From Isoptericola chiayiensis (lineage in GTDB: Bacteria > Actinomycetota > Actinomycetes > Actinomycetales > Cellulomonadaceae): DNA of 64,000 nucleotides. A program made the position numbers and the translations under genes. This document shows positions 11,805-20,203 of the stretch, one piece after another (within the stretch, counting starts at the first letter, position 1; the number at the start of each line of letters is the position of its first letter). The notes below the pieces were generated by a model. It made no database searches. It saw only the letters and a list, made by a program, of their open reading frames with translations, and had not been told where the DNA came from. Location: contig NZ_JABEZT010000001.1 of NCBI RefSeq assembly GCF_013149805.1, positions 62,001 through 126,000 of the forward strand, written 5' to 3'.

Positions 11805-13193
11805 ATGATCGACGTCGCCGTGCAGCCCGCGGTCCCCGACCCGAGCGTGGGCGAGCTGCTCGCCGCCTGGTTGCCCACCCGGCGGTGGTACCCCGGCACG
11901 GGCGACGTCGAGGTGGAGCCGTGGCTCGCCGTCACGTTCGACGACGGGTCCGGCGACGGCGCTCCGGGTGCGGCTCCGGTGTCCGACGACGGGGCGGGCG
12001 TCCCGCACGAACCGCACCTCGTGCTGCTCCTCGTCCGGCTCGTCGGTGAGGCGCTCCCCGGCGGCGAGGTGATCGCCCAGGTCCCGCTGGTGCTCTCGGA
12101 CGTGGAGCACATCGGCCTCGGCCACATCGGGACGGTGACGACTCCGGCCGGGGAGGTCGCGGTGCACGACGGCGGCGCGCACCCGACGGGGTGGGTGACG
12201 CTGCTGCACGCGATGGGCGTCGAGGGCGAGCCGGACGTGCTGACCGAGCGGGGCCGGGCCCTGGCGGGCGAGCAGTCCAACACGTCGGTGATCCTGCCCG
12301 CCGTGCCGTCGCCCGCGGGCACCGGGGGCATGCTGAAGATCCTGCGCACGATCGCGGACGGCCCGCACCCGGACGTGGTGGTGCCGGAGGCCCTGACGGC
12401 GGACGGCTGGGACGGGGTGCCGCGCTTCCTCGGCGCGCTCGAGGTGGACCCCGGTGACGGCGTCCCGCTGCACCTGGCGATCCTGTCCGAGCTGGTCGGG
12501 CACGCCGTCGACGGGTTCGAGCTGGCCTGCGACCTGGCGAGCCGGGACGAGTCGTTCGCCGAGCAGGCGGCGGCGCTGGGCCGGCTGGTCGGGGAGCTGC
12601 ACGGACGCCTGGGCCGGGTGCTGCCGCCGGGCCCGTCGTTGGACGCCGGCGAGTTCGTCGGCGGGCTGCGACGCCGCGCCGACCGTGCCGTCTCCGAGGC
12701 CCCGGAGCTGGCCGGGCGGGCGGCCGAGATCGTCGCCCTGCTCGACGAGCTGGAGCGCCGGCTGACCGGCCTGCCGGGCCCCGTGACCACCCAGCACGTC
12801 CACGGCGACCTGCACCTGGGGCAGACCCTGCACGGCGACTCCGACTGGAAGGTCCTCGACTTCGAGGGCGAGCCGCAGCGGCCGGTCTCCGAGCGCACGG
12901 CGCCCGACCTGACGTTGCGTGACGTCGCCGGGATGCTGCGGTCCTTCGACTACGCCGCCGCGGTCGGCGGTGCGTCCGACCCGGCCGGGTGGCAGGCCGA
13001 GGCGGCCGCGGCGTTCCGCGAGGCCTACGGCGCGACGGTGGCTCCGCCGTCGGGCCTCGACGCGGACACCGCCGCCCTGGTGCTGGACGCCCTGGTGCTG
13101 GACAAGGCGCTCTACGAGGTGGTGTACGAGAACCACCACCGCCCGCAGTGGCTGCCGATCCCCCTGGCCGCCGTCGACCGCGTGCTGGGCTGA
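11805..13193 (+). CDS. mak: Maltokinase (Pep2/Mak)
   Basis: This 462-residue kinase phosphorylates maltose with ATP to give maltose-1-phosphate for GlgE. It has the aminoglycoside-phosphotransferase-like fold. The catalytic loop is HVHGDLHLGQT (about 332) and the metal-binding stretch is WKVLDFEGEP, both typical of Mak. The early motif LPTRRWYPG marks the N-terminal cap of maltokinases. ATG at 11805 has GAGGAGA nine bases upstream. An in-frame open stretch upstream overlaps treS in another frame and is not used. The stop TGA abuts the stop of the convergent GH113 gene with no base between. Confidence 0.93.
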   Translation: MIDVAVQPAVPDPSVGELLAAWLPTRRWYPGTGDVEVEPWLAVTFDDGSGDGAPGAAPVSDDGAGVPHEPHLVLLLVRLVGEALPGGEVIAQVPLVLSDVEHIGLGHIGTVTTPAGEVAVHDGGAHPTGWVTLLHAMGVEGEPDVLTERGRALAGEQSNTSVILPAVPSPAGTGGMLKILRTIADGPHPDVVVPEALTADGWDGVPRFLGALEVDPGDGVPLHLAILSELVGHAVDGFELACDLASRDESFAEQAAALGRLVGELHGRLGRVLPPGPSLDAGEFVGGLRRRADRAVSEAPELAGRAAEIVALLDELERRLTGLPGPVTTQHVHGDLHLGQTLHGDSDWKVLDFEGEPQRPVSERTAPDLTLRDVAGMLRSFDYAAAVGGASDPAGWQAEAAAAFREAYGATVAPPSGLDADTAALVLDALVLDKALYEVVYENHHRPQWLPIPLAAVDRVLG

Positions 13194-14204
13194 TCAGCGC
13201 GGCGAGCCGTCACGGGCCGCCGACAGGTCGGCGACACGCTCGTAGGTCGCCCGGATCACCTCGGCGGCGGGTTTGCCGGACGGGCAGTAGTCGCCGTTCG
13301 TCGCCGCCTCCTCAGGTGGGTACAACGCTGCCGGCCAGTCCCACAGGACCCAGCCCTGCACCCAGGGCCGCGCCGACGTCGCGGTGAGCATGTCGACGTA
13401 CCAACGTGCCTGCTCGCCGCCGTCGGGCGGTCCGGAGAGAGTCCAGTCGTTGGGCAGCGCCGCGGAGCCGCGGCGGCTGGGACACCCGGTCTCCATGAAG
13501 AAGAACGGCTTGCGCTCACGTGCGACGACGGCCTCGATCCGGTCGAGCTGGGACTCCCACCCACCCAGCGGGTAGTACCCGGACGCACTGATGACGTCCA
13601 CGGCGTCCCACCAGGTCAGACGGTCCTCCTGGTACTTGTCGCAGTTGTAGGTGATCAGCCCGTCGTACACCTCGCGGACGGCGGCGACGATGGCACGCCA
13701 CCGGTCGGCGTGGGCGTCGGCGCGCACCATCTCGCAGCCGACGCAGAACATCTCCGCACCTTCCTCCGCAGCGAGGCGCGCGTGGTGGACGACGAACTGC
13801 GTGTACGCGGCGAACCACTCGGCCCAGGTGGGCTCGTTCGGCACCTCAGGGTCCAGGAACCCGATGTGGGCTCGCCAGGTGCCGTCCGCGACGTTGACCA
13901 CCGGCTTGAGGCAGACGCGCTGCCCGCGGGCGTGGGCTGCGCGCACGGCCCAGCGCACCTCGTCGTCGGTGAGGGCGGGCGCGTCCCGGAACGGGATCGT
14001 CGTGGACTGCGCCGTGGCCTGCTCGGCCGCGTAGGTCACGGCCGTCCAGGTGGTGCCGAGCTCGCGGACCATCGCGTCCATCGAGGCCTCGGCACGGGAC
14101 GTGGCCCAGGTGCCACGGACGCCGGTCCAGCCCCAGGTCATGCCAAGCACGGGACCGCCCGGCAGGGGCACGACGAGGGCGTCGTGCGGGGACCCGGCCG
14201 TCAT
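13194..14204 (-). CDS. Intracellular GH113 beta-1,4-mannanase
   Basis: This 336-residue protein has the GH113 layout. Conserved points are VTYAAEQ, TTIPFRDAP (about 69), LKPVVNV (about 99) and MFCVGCEMV with the putative acid/base Glu158. ISASGYYPLGG follows, then FFFMETGCPSRRG with the putative nucleophile Glu238. The 80-residue spacing equals that of the Alicyclobacillus GH113 mannanase (E151/E231, from memory). There is no signal peptide, so it should cleave imported manno-oligosaccharides in the cytoplasm. The start ATG overlaps the stop of the GH2 gene (ATGA). It is the last gene of the importer operon. Confidence 0.85.
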   Translation of the reverse strand: MTAGSPHDALVVPLPGGPVLGMTWGWTGVRGTWATSRAEASMDAMVRELGTTWTAVTYAAEQATAQSTTIPFRDAPALTDDEVRWAVRAAHARGQRVCLKPVVNVADGTWRAHIGFLDPEVPNEPTWAEWFAAYTQFVVHHARLAAEEGAEMFCVGCEMVRADAHADRWRAIVAAVREVYDGLITYNCDKYQEDRLTWWDAVDVISASGYYPLGGWESQLDRIEAVVARERKPFFFMETGCPSRRGSAALPNDWTLSGPPDGGEQARWYVDMLTATSARPWVQGWVLWDWPAALYPPEEAATNGDYCPSGKPAAEVIRATYERVADLSAARDGSPR

Positions 14205-16756
14205 CGTCCACCGCCGACGAGCTGGTTGAGGCTGCGCAGCACGTGCGGGGCCGCGAGCGCCTCCGGGTCGACGGTGACACCGTCGGGGACCCGCACCGTG
14301 AGCTCGACGGACTCCCCGGGCAGCAGGGTGACCATCTGGTCGTCGACGCGCGCGTCGGGGTGCGCCTTGTCCGCGAGCAGGGTGAGGTCCCGCACGAGCG
14401 TGTCGGCCTGCACGCGGACGCGCCAGCCGCCGTCGGCGGGGACGACGGCGGTGCGGACGGCGGGTGCGGGCAGCGCGGAGTCGCGGGGTTCGGCGAAGAA
14501 CCACAGCCCCCGGACCCCGTCGAGCTCGGCGACGACCAGCTCGCCGCCCGGGTCCGTGGCAGTGGCCACCTCGGCGGGCAGCACGGCGGTCGCGGCACCG
14601 CGGGGACCCACGTCGACCGCGACGGTCCCGGTGGCCAGCTCCGTGCCGTCGTAGGTGAGGCGCCGCACGACGACGTCTCCGACCCAGGGCGTGTCGGTGT
14701 CGTCGACGACCACGACCGCGAGTCCTGCGGGCCGCGGCTGGATGGTCACGAGGCGGTCGGCGTGCGCGTGGCCGAGCGCGTGCAGCAGCGGCTTGGGGCG
14801 CTCGTCACCGTCGACGGCGGCCCAGGACGTCACGGGCCAGCAGTCGTTGAGCTGCCAGACCACCGATCCGGTGCAGCGCGGCGCCCAGGACCGCAGGTGC
14901 TCGACGGCGGTGCGCACCGCCGTGGCCTGGTTCCACGACATGGCCCAGTGCCAGTCGTCCATGTCGTCCGGGACGGCGACGTGCCGCACCAGCCCCACGG
15001 AGAGCTTCTTGTTGCCCTCCATGGCCTTCTGGTGCACCTGCATGCCGGGCGACTCGGGCGTGAGGGGGTCGTCGGAGACGGCCCGGGTGAGGGTGGCCCA
15101 CGTGGGCGGTGCCTGCCATCCGAACTCGGCCATGAACCGGGGCACGTCGTCGCGGTAGTGCGTCCAGTCGAGCCGGTTCCACACCTCCCACGAGTGCATG
15201 GAGCCGTGGTCGGTCTCGTTCTGGTCCCGGGTCGGGTCGATCGGCAGCACGCCCGACCACGGCGACGACGGCGTGTACGGCCGTGTCCCGTCGATCTCGG
15301 CGACGACGGTCGGCAGCAGGTCGGTGTAGTACCCCAGACCCCAGCTCTTGTCCGCCAGCAGCGGCTCCCAGCCCCAGGCCTGCACGCCCCAGATGTTCTC
15401 GTTGGACCCGTTCCACAGCACCAGGGACGGGTGGGGGGCGAGGCGGGCGACGTTGTCGCGGGCCTCGGCCTCCACCTCGGAGCGCAGCGGCTCGGCCTCG
15501 CTGTAGGCGGCGCACGCGAACGCGAAGTCCTGCCACACGAGGAGGCCGCGCTCGTCGCACAGTTCGTAGAAGGCGTCGTCCTCGTAGATGCCGCCGCCCC
15601 AGACGCGCAGCAGGTTCATGTTCGCCTGCTCGGCCTGGTCGAGCCGGCGTGCGTAGCGGGCGCGGTCGACGCGGTGGGCGAACACGTCGTCCGGGATCCA
15701 GTTGGCGCCCTTGACCCAGATCGGACGGTCGTTGACGAGGATCGTGAAGGGTGTGCCGTCGTCGTCCGGCGTCGTGTCCAGACGCACGGACCGGAACCCG
15801 GTGCGGGTGCGCCACGCGTCCCGTGTCCCGGTGGTGTCGCCGAGCGTGACCTCGACGTCGTGCAGGGGCTGCTCCCCGTACCCGCGGGGCCACCACAGCG
15901 CCACGTCCGGGACGTCCAGGTGCACGACGGCGGAGCTCGCGTCGGCCGGGACGGTGACGGTCGCGCTGCGCCCGCCGTCGAGCGTCACGGTCACCTCCAC
16001 GTCCTCGGCGGGGGCGCCGGCGGCCCGCTCGACCGCGGCGCGGACCTCGAGGCGACCGGTGGCGCTGCCGTCGGGGGCGAGGTCGGCCGTGCCCACGGCG
16101 GTGACGACACCCAGGCGAGCCGCGGTCCACGACTCGAGCCGGACGGGGCGCCAGATCCCGACGGTGGCGGCGTCGATCCCCCAGTCCCACCCGAAGTTGC
16201 AGGCCATCTTGCGCATCGCGTTGAAGGGGTGGTGGTTCACCTGCGGACGCTGCCCGAGCGCCATGCTCTGCGCGTCCGCGAACGGCACCGGGGCGGAGAA
16301 CCGCACGGTGAGCTCGTTCTCGCCGTCGCGCAGCAGGTCGGTCACGTCGAACCGGTGGCGGCGGTGCTGGTTGGCGGTCCGGGCGACCTCGGTGCCGTTG
16401 AGCGCGACGGTCGCGACCGTGTCGAGACCGTCGAACGCGAGCTCGTGCCGCTCGTTGCTGGTGCGGTCCACGGTGAAGGTGGTGGCGTACTCCCAGTCGC
16501 AGCGGCCGATCCACTGCAGCTGCCGCTCGTGGTCGTCGAGGTAGGGGTCCACGATCAGGTCGGCGGCCAGCAGGTCGGTGTGGATGCTGCCCGGCACCGT
16601 GGCGGGTACCTCGTGCAGCGGTGCGGCGGTGCTCGCGGGGACGGGACCGCCGACGTGCCGCACGGTCCACCCGGTGGAGAGGTCGTGCTGCACGCGCCGT
16701 GCGCCGTGGACCGCCGGTCGACGCTCGTCGGTGCTGGTGGGGGTCGTGCTCGTCAC
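14201..16756 (-). CDS. GH2 beta-mannosidase
   Basis: This 851-residue cytoplasmic enzyme removes beta-mannosyl units from the non-reducing end of manno-oligosaccharides. The domain order is an N-terminal jelly roll (about 30-210, with DLSTGWTVRHVGG and VPGSIHTDLL), Ig-like domains and a TIM barrel. The acid/base is the Glu of WNGSNENIWG and the nucleophile the Glu of MAEFGWQAPPTW; C-terminal beta domains follow. FNAMRKMACNFGWDWG is characteristic of beta-mannosidases rather than beta-galactosidases. GTG at 16756 overlaps the permease stop (GTGA). The codon usage matches its neighbours. It probably finishes the work of GH113. Confidence 0.9.
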   Translation of the reverse strand: MTSTTPTSTDERRPAVHGARRVQHDLSTGWTVRHVGGPVPASTAAPLHEVPATVPGSIHTDLLAADLIVDPYLDDHERQLQWIGRCDWEYATTFTVDRTSNERHELAFDGLDTVATVALNGTEVARTANQHRRHRFDVTDLLRDGENELTVRFSAPVPFADAQSMALGQRPQVNHHPFNAMRKMACNFGWDWGIDAATVGIWRPVRLESWTAARLGVVTAVGTADLAPDGSATGRLEVRAAVERAAGAPAEDVEVTVTLDGGRSATVTVPADASSAVVHLDVPDVALWWPRGYGEQPLHDVEVTLGDTTGTRDAWRTRTGFRSVRLDTTPDDDGTPFTILVNDRPIWVKGANWIPDDVFAHRVDRARYARRLDQAEQANMNLLRVWGGGIYEDDAFYELCDERGLLVWQDFAFACAAYSEAEPLRSEVEAEARDNVARLAPHPSLVLWNGSNENIWGVQAWGWEPLLADKSWGLGYYTDLLPTVVAEIDGTRPYTPSSPWSGVLPIDPTRDQNETDHGSMHSWEVWNRLDWTHYRDDVPRFMAEFGWQAPPTWATLTRAVSDDPLTPESPGMQVHQKAMEGNKKLSVGLVRHVAVPDDMDDWHWAMSWNQATAVRTAVEHLRSWAPRCTGSVVWQLNDCWPVTSWAAVDGDERPKPLLHALGHAHADRLVTIQPRPAGLAVVVVDDTDTPWVGDVVVRRLTYDGTELATGTVAVDVGPRGAATAVLPAEVATATDPGGELVVAELDGVRGLWFFAEPRDSALPAPAVRTAVVPADGGWRVRVQADTLVRDLTLLADKAHPDARVDDQMVTLLPGESVELTVRVPDGVTVDPEALAAPHVLRSLNQLVGGGR

Positions 16757-17682
16757 TTGGTGGCTCCTGACGTCATGCCGTTGTAGATGTAGCGCTGGAG
16801 GAACAGGAAGGCGACCAGGGTCGGGATGATCACGATCATCGCCCCGGCAGAGATCACTTCCCACTGGGCTCCGAACGGCCCCTTGAACCGGAACAGCGAC
16901 GTCGAGATCACACCGAGGTCCTGGGAGGGCATGTAGAGGAAGGGGATGTAGAACTCGTTGTAGATGGCGAGACCCTTGATGATGACCACGGTGGCGATCG
17001 CCGGCTTGAGCAGCGGGAAGATGATCCGGGCGTAGATCGTGAAACGGTTCGCACCGTCCAGCATGGCCGCCTCGTCGAGCGAGCGCGAGATCGAGCGCAT
17101 GAACTGCAGGAAGATGTAGATCGCCACGATGTCGGTGCCCATGAAGAGCACGACGGCGGACCACCGGGTGTTGAACAGCCCGAGCCAGTTGATCACCTGG
17201 AACGTCGCGACCTGGGTCGTGACCGCGGGGACCAGGGTGGCGAGCAGGAAGCCGCCGAGGACCAGCCTGCGGCCGCGGAACTCGAAGCGGTCCAGGGCGT
17301 AGGCCGTCATCGTGCCGATGACGACCGTGCCGGTGACGGCCAGCAGCAGGATGATCGTGGTGTTGACGAAGCCCTGCAGCATGCCGCCGCGCACGAAGGC
17401 CGTGACGAAGTTGTCGACGTTCAGCCAGTTCGACGGCGGGTCGAGGGGCGACGTCGAGGCGAACTCCGCCGGTGTCTTGAAGGCTGCCATGAGCACGGTG
17501 ACGAGCGGGAGGAGCGCGACGACGACCGCAGCCAGCAGGCTGACGTACTTGGCGGTGGTCCCTAACGGCCCGAGCACGGGCGCGAGGCCGCGGATCCCGC
17601 GGCGCAGGGCGAGGGTGCCGGCCTCGAGGCGTCCCCCGGGACGCCGGGTGTCCGCGGTGGAGGAGGTCTGGGCGGCACTCAT
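16753..17682 (-). CDS. ABC sugar permease, MalG/CUT1 type
   Basis: This 309-residue inner-membrane permease has six predicted helices. The cytoplasmic coupling loop reads LDEAAMLDGANRFTIYARIIFPLLKP (shown here in parts: LDEAAMLDGAN, then RIIFPLLKPA), the EAA motif of MalG-type subunits. About 40 N-terminal residues are a cytoplasmic tail. It pairs with the permease upstream and the binding lipoprotein to import a sugar, by context beta-manno-oligosaccharides. No ATPase gene is in the locus; a shared MsiK/UgpC-type ATPase elsewhere is the usual solution in actinobacteria. The start overlaps the previous stop (ATGA). Confidence 0.9.
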   Translation of the reverse strand: MSAAQTSSTADTRRPGGRLEAGTLALRRGIRGLAPVLGPLGTTAKYVSLLAAVVVALLPLVTVLMAAFKTPAEFASTSPLDPPSNWLNVDNFVTAFVRGGMLQGFVNTTIILLLAVTGTVVIGTMTAYALDRFEFRGRRLVLGGFLLATLVPAVTTQVATFQVINWLGLFNTRWSAVVLFMGTDIVAIYIFLQFMRSISRSLDEAAMLDGANRFTIYARIIFPLLKPAIATVVIIKGLAIYNEFYIPFLYMPSQDLGVISTSLFRFKGPFGAQWEVISAGAMIVIIPTLVAFLFLQRYIYNGMTSGATK

Positions 17683-18626
17683 GTCAGGTCCACCTTGTCG
17701 TCGGGGAAGATGCGGCGTTGCAGCCAGGTGAAGATCAGGACGATGGCCAGGAGGACGACCGCCATCGCGGAGGCCAGGCCGACCTTGGAGAAGGTGAAGG
17801 CGGTCGTGACCGTTTTGATCACGAAGGTCTCCGACCCGTTGGCCCCGCCGGTCATGATGTAGGGGATCTCGAAGACGCTCAGCGCACCCGAGACGGCCAG
17901 GATGAAGGACAGACCGACGATCTGGCGGATGCCGGGGAGCACGATCGAGCGGAACTTGTCCCATCCGCCGGCACCGTCGAGCTCGGCGGCCTCGTAGAGC
18001 TCGGACGGGATGGACTGGATGGCCCCGAGGAACAGGACGAAGTTGAGTCCCATGTAGCGCCAGACGGACGTGGCGGCCAGGGAGACGTTGACGATGTCGG
18101 GGTCGCCGAGCCAGAGCGGCGGCTCCCCCACCCCGACGAGCGCCAGGAGGGCGTCGAGGGTGCCGCCCGGCCGGAAGAAGTAGAGGAACACCAGGCCGAT
18201 GGCCACCCCGTTGAGCAGGTAGGGGAAGAACAGCACGCCCTTGAAGAAGTTCCGGAACCTCGTGCTGAAGCTCAGTACCGTCGCGAAGTAGAGCGCCACG
18301 ATCAGCTGGACGAACGCTCCGACGACGTAGTACAGCGAGACGAGGAAGACCTGGAAGATCTCGGGGCGCGTGAAGATCTCGACGTAGTTCGCCAGGCCGA
18401 CCGGCTCCTTGACGGGGTCGAGGCCGTCCCAGTCGGTGAACCCGTACCAGACCATGTTGGCGACCGGCACGTAGGTGAAGAGCACCAGCAGCAGGATCGG
18501 TGCGAGCAGGAACAGCCACGGCACGGCCGCACCCCTGCGCGGTCGTGGCCCGGGTCCGCGAGGCGCCGACGTCCTGCGCGCTGCGACGTTCCTTGCCCGG
18601 GAGTCGAGTCCGGTCGTCACGGACAT
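17679..18626 (-). CDS. ABC sugar permease, MalF/CUT1 type
   Basis: This 315-residue permease follows the binding-protein gene. After a basic 33-residue cytoplasmic tail the first helix is LFLLAPILLLVLFTYVP. The EAA loop YEAAELDGAGGWDKFRSIVL lies near residue 210. The motif NMVWYGFTDWDG is typical of MalF-like subunits. GAAAGG lies upstream of the ATG at 18626. A strong hairpin lies between this gene and the binding-protein gene, so both permeases are probably made in smaller amounts than the lipoprotein. It acts in the cytoplasmic membrane with the MalG-type partner. Confidence 0.9.
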   Translation of the reverse strand: MSVTTGLDSRARNVAARRTSAPRGPGPRPRRGAAVPWLFLLAPILLLVLFTYVPVANMVWYGFTDWDGLDPVKEPVGLANYVEIFTRPEIFQVFLVSLYYVVGAFVQLIVALYFATVLSFSTRFRNFFKGVLFFPYLLNGVAIGLVFLYFFRPGGTLDALLALVGVGEPPLWLGDPDIVNVSLAATSVWRYMGLNFVLFLGAIQSIPSELYEAAELDGAGGWDKFRSIVLPGIRQIVGLSFILAVSGALSVFEIPYIMTGGANGSETFVIKTVTTAFTFSKVGLASAMAVVLLAIVLIFTWLQRRIFPDDKVDLT

Positions 18627-18647
18627 CTGTGGTCCTTTCGATGGGGA

Positions 18648-18677
18648 CGGCGGCCCCCGCCGCAGCGGGGGCCGCCG
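18648..18677 (-). terminator. Hairpin between binding-protein and permease genes
   Basis: A perfect 13-bp GC stem (18648-18660 with 18665-18677) with a 4-nt loop lies 15 bp after the lipoprotein stop and 22 bp before the permease start. There is no T tract. Hairpins at this point in binding-protein operons commonly stabilise the upstream mRNA or end part of the transcripts, giving excess binding protein. Confidence 0.7.
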
Positions 18678-18691
18678 GACAGCGTGTGGGC

Positions 18692-20011
18692 TCAGCCCGT
18701 CACCTCGGCGCGAGCGTCGGACCAGCGCTGGTTGAGCTCGTCGAAGTACGACTGCTTGTCACCGTCGGCGGCACCGCGGGCGACGTCGACGAGCTTCTGC
18801 CGGTAGACGTTGCCCCAGAGGTCGATCTCCGCGGTGTCGTAGATGTCGGAGAGCAGGCTCTCCTCCCCGGCCGGTGCCGGCGCGATCTCGACGAGCTCGA
18901 CGCCGAGCGGCTCGAACTCCGACAACGTGTCCGGGAGGTCGCCGCCGACCGTGGGCGGCAGGCCGCCCTCGGACTGCGCGTAGCCGGACTCCTGCGCGAA
19001 CCAGTCGACCCAGGCGCGTGCCGCCTCGGGGTTCTCGGTGTGCTTGCTCACGGCGTTCTTGTAGTCCCCGCCGATCGTGGAGCGGAACGTGCCGTCCACC
19101 TGGAAGGGCATCGGCCAGTAGGCGATGTCGTCGGCCGACCCGCCGTTGGCCTCGGCGGCGTCCTGCATCTGGGTGACGGCCCAGGATCCGAGCACCATCG
19201 TGGCGACCTGCCCCGAGCCGAGCAGGTTCTTCGACTCCTCCCAGTTGGTGGTGGTCGGGTCCGGCTCGCTGAGCCCGGCGTCGACGACGTCGTACAGGAG
19301 CGAGTCGAGCGCGTACTGCTCCTCCCCCTCCGACCAGGGCGCGTCGGTGGCGGCGAGCTCCTGCTCCGTCTCGGGTCCCGCGATCACGCCCCGGTTGCCC
19401 TGCCACTGGCTCAGCGGCCAGCCGTCGGCGTAGTTGGTGTAGTACGGCGTCGCCTCGGTGGTGTCCGCGATCGCCTGCAGACCGGCGAGGAACTCCTCGG
19501 GGGTCGTGGGTGGTTCGGTCACGCCGGCGCTCTCCCACACCGCCTTGTTGACCACGTAGCCCTGGGCGTTGCCGGTGATGGCCACCCCGTAGGCCTGCCC
19601 GTCGTAGGCCTGCTCCTCGACGAACCGGTACGTCTCGGCGACCTCGTCCGTGGTGCCGAGAGGCAGGAAGAAGTTCGGCAGCTGGTCCTTGCTCACGGTG
19701 TTCGGGATGAGCAGGACGTCACCGTAGTCCTGGGTGTTCAGGCGGATCGAGACGTCGCCCTCGTAGTCGGTGACGGCCTCGAACTCGACGTTCACCTCGG
19801 GGTGTTCCGCCTCGAAGCTCTCCTTGTACTCCTGGAACGTGGTGTCGACGAGGTCGGTGCGGTTGGTCAGGACGGTGATGTCCCCGCTCACCTCGCCGCT
19901 GCCGGTCGGGTCCGTGGCCCCGTCGCCGGCGTCGTCCTCGCTGCCGCAGGCGGTCAGGGCCAGAGCCAGGGCTCCTGCGGCCGCGATCGCGGTCATGTGC
20001 TTGCGCGCCAT
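18692..20011 (-). CDS. Sugar-binding lipoprotein of ABC importer
   Basis: This 439-residue extracellular solute-binding protein belongs to family 1 (MalE/CUT1 type). It starts with a lipoprotein signal peptide whose lipobox LTAC places the lipidated Cys near residue 22, followed by an acidic Gly/Ser linker. The mature part shows GDITVLTNRTDL, then NTVSKDQLPNFFLPLG, GYVVNKAVWESAGV and, late, TIGGDYKNAVSKHTENPEAA, the usual two-lobe pattern. By position it binds manno-oligosaccharides, an inference from the mannosidase genes in the same operon. AGGAG precedes the ATG. It is first in the operon, behind a LacI-type operator and a good promoter. Confidence 0.9.
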   Translation of the reverse strand: MARKHMTAIAAAGALALALTACGSEDDAGDGATDPTGSGEVSGDITVLTNRTDLVDTTFQEYKESFEAEHPEVNVEFEAVTDYEGDVSIRLNTQDYGDVLLIPNTVSKDQLPNFFLPLGTTDEVAETYRFVEEQAYDGQAYGVAITGNAQGYVVNKAVWESAGVTEPPTTPEEFLAGLQAIADTTEATPYYTNYADGWPLSQWQGNRGVIAGPETEQELAATDAPWSEGEEQYALDSLLYDVVDAGLSEPDPTTTNWEESKNLLGSGQVATMVLGSWAVTQMQDAAEANGGSADDIAYWPMPFQVDGTFRSTIGGDYKNAVSKHTENPEAARAWVDWFAQESGYAQSEGGLPPTVGGDLPDTLSEFEPLGVELVEIAPAPAGEESLLSDIYDTAEIDLWGNVYRQKLVDVARGAADGDKQSYFDELNQRWSDARAEVTG

Positions 20012-20038
20012 CGTGCATCTCCTGTCGTCGTCGACCGA

Positions 20039-20050
20039 TCAAGCGCTTCA
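20039..20050. promoter_or_regulatory. Second LacI-type operator, in the lipoprotein leader
   Basis: TCAAGCGCTTCA is a palindrome with a CG centre and differs from the promoter operator core (TTAAGCGATTAA on the minus strand) at three positions. It lies in the transcribed leader, 28 bp before the start codon and 90 bp from the main operator. Looping or roadblock repression is possible. Confidence 0.45.
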
Positions 20051-20125
20051 GTTCGCCGGTGTCCCGGTCGTCGCCGAGCTTCGATACCGCTCGACGACGG
20101 CCCCACCTTGAGGGGGCACTCCCTG

Positions 20126-20154
20126 AAATTAATCGCTTAAGTGCCGGGTGTCAA
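20126..20154 (-). promoter_or_regulatory. Promoter of the mannan importer operon
   Basis: On the minus strand TTGACA (20154-20149), a 17-bp spacer and TAATTT (20131-20126) form a near-consensus sigma-70-type promoter, rare in such GC-rich DNA. The transcript would start near 20118 with a leader of about 105 nt. The operator at 20129-20140 covers the end of the spacer and most of the -10 box, so a bound repressor would block polymerase. Confidence 0.75.
20129..20140. promoter_or_regulatory. LacI-family operator TTAATCGCTTAA
   Basis: The palindrome TTAATCGCTTAA has the central CG typical of LacI-family sites. It nearly matches the copy between the isomerase and GH5 genes (TTAAACGCTTAA). Its position inside the promoter is that of a repressor site. 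The neighbouring LacI gene is the obvious source of the repressor. Confidence 0.7.
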
Positions 20155-20203
20155 CGCTGTCATGGTCACGATCAGGTCTCGGGACGCCCGCGACGGCGAG
20201 GCG

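Noticed and set aside
16753-18519. A fused permease frame of 588 codons
   Set aside because: The upstream half is a shadow of the other permease gene. The real start at 17682 overlaps its neighbour's stop by ATGA.
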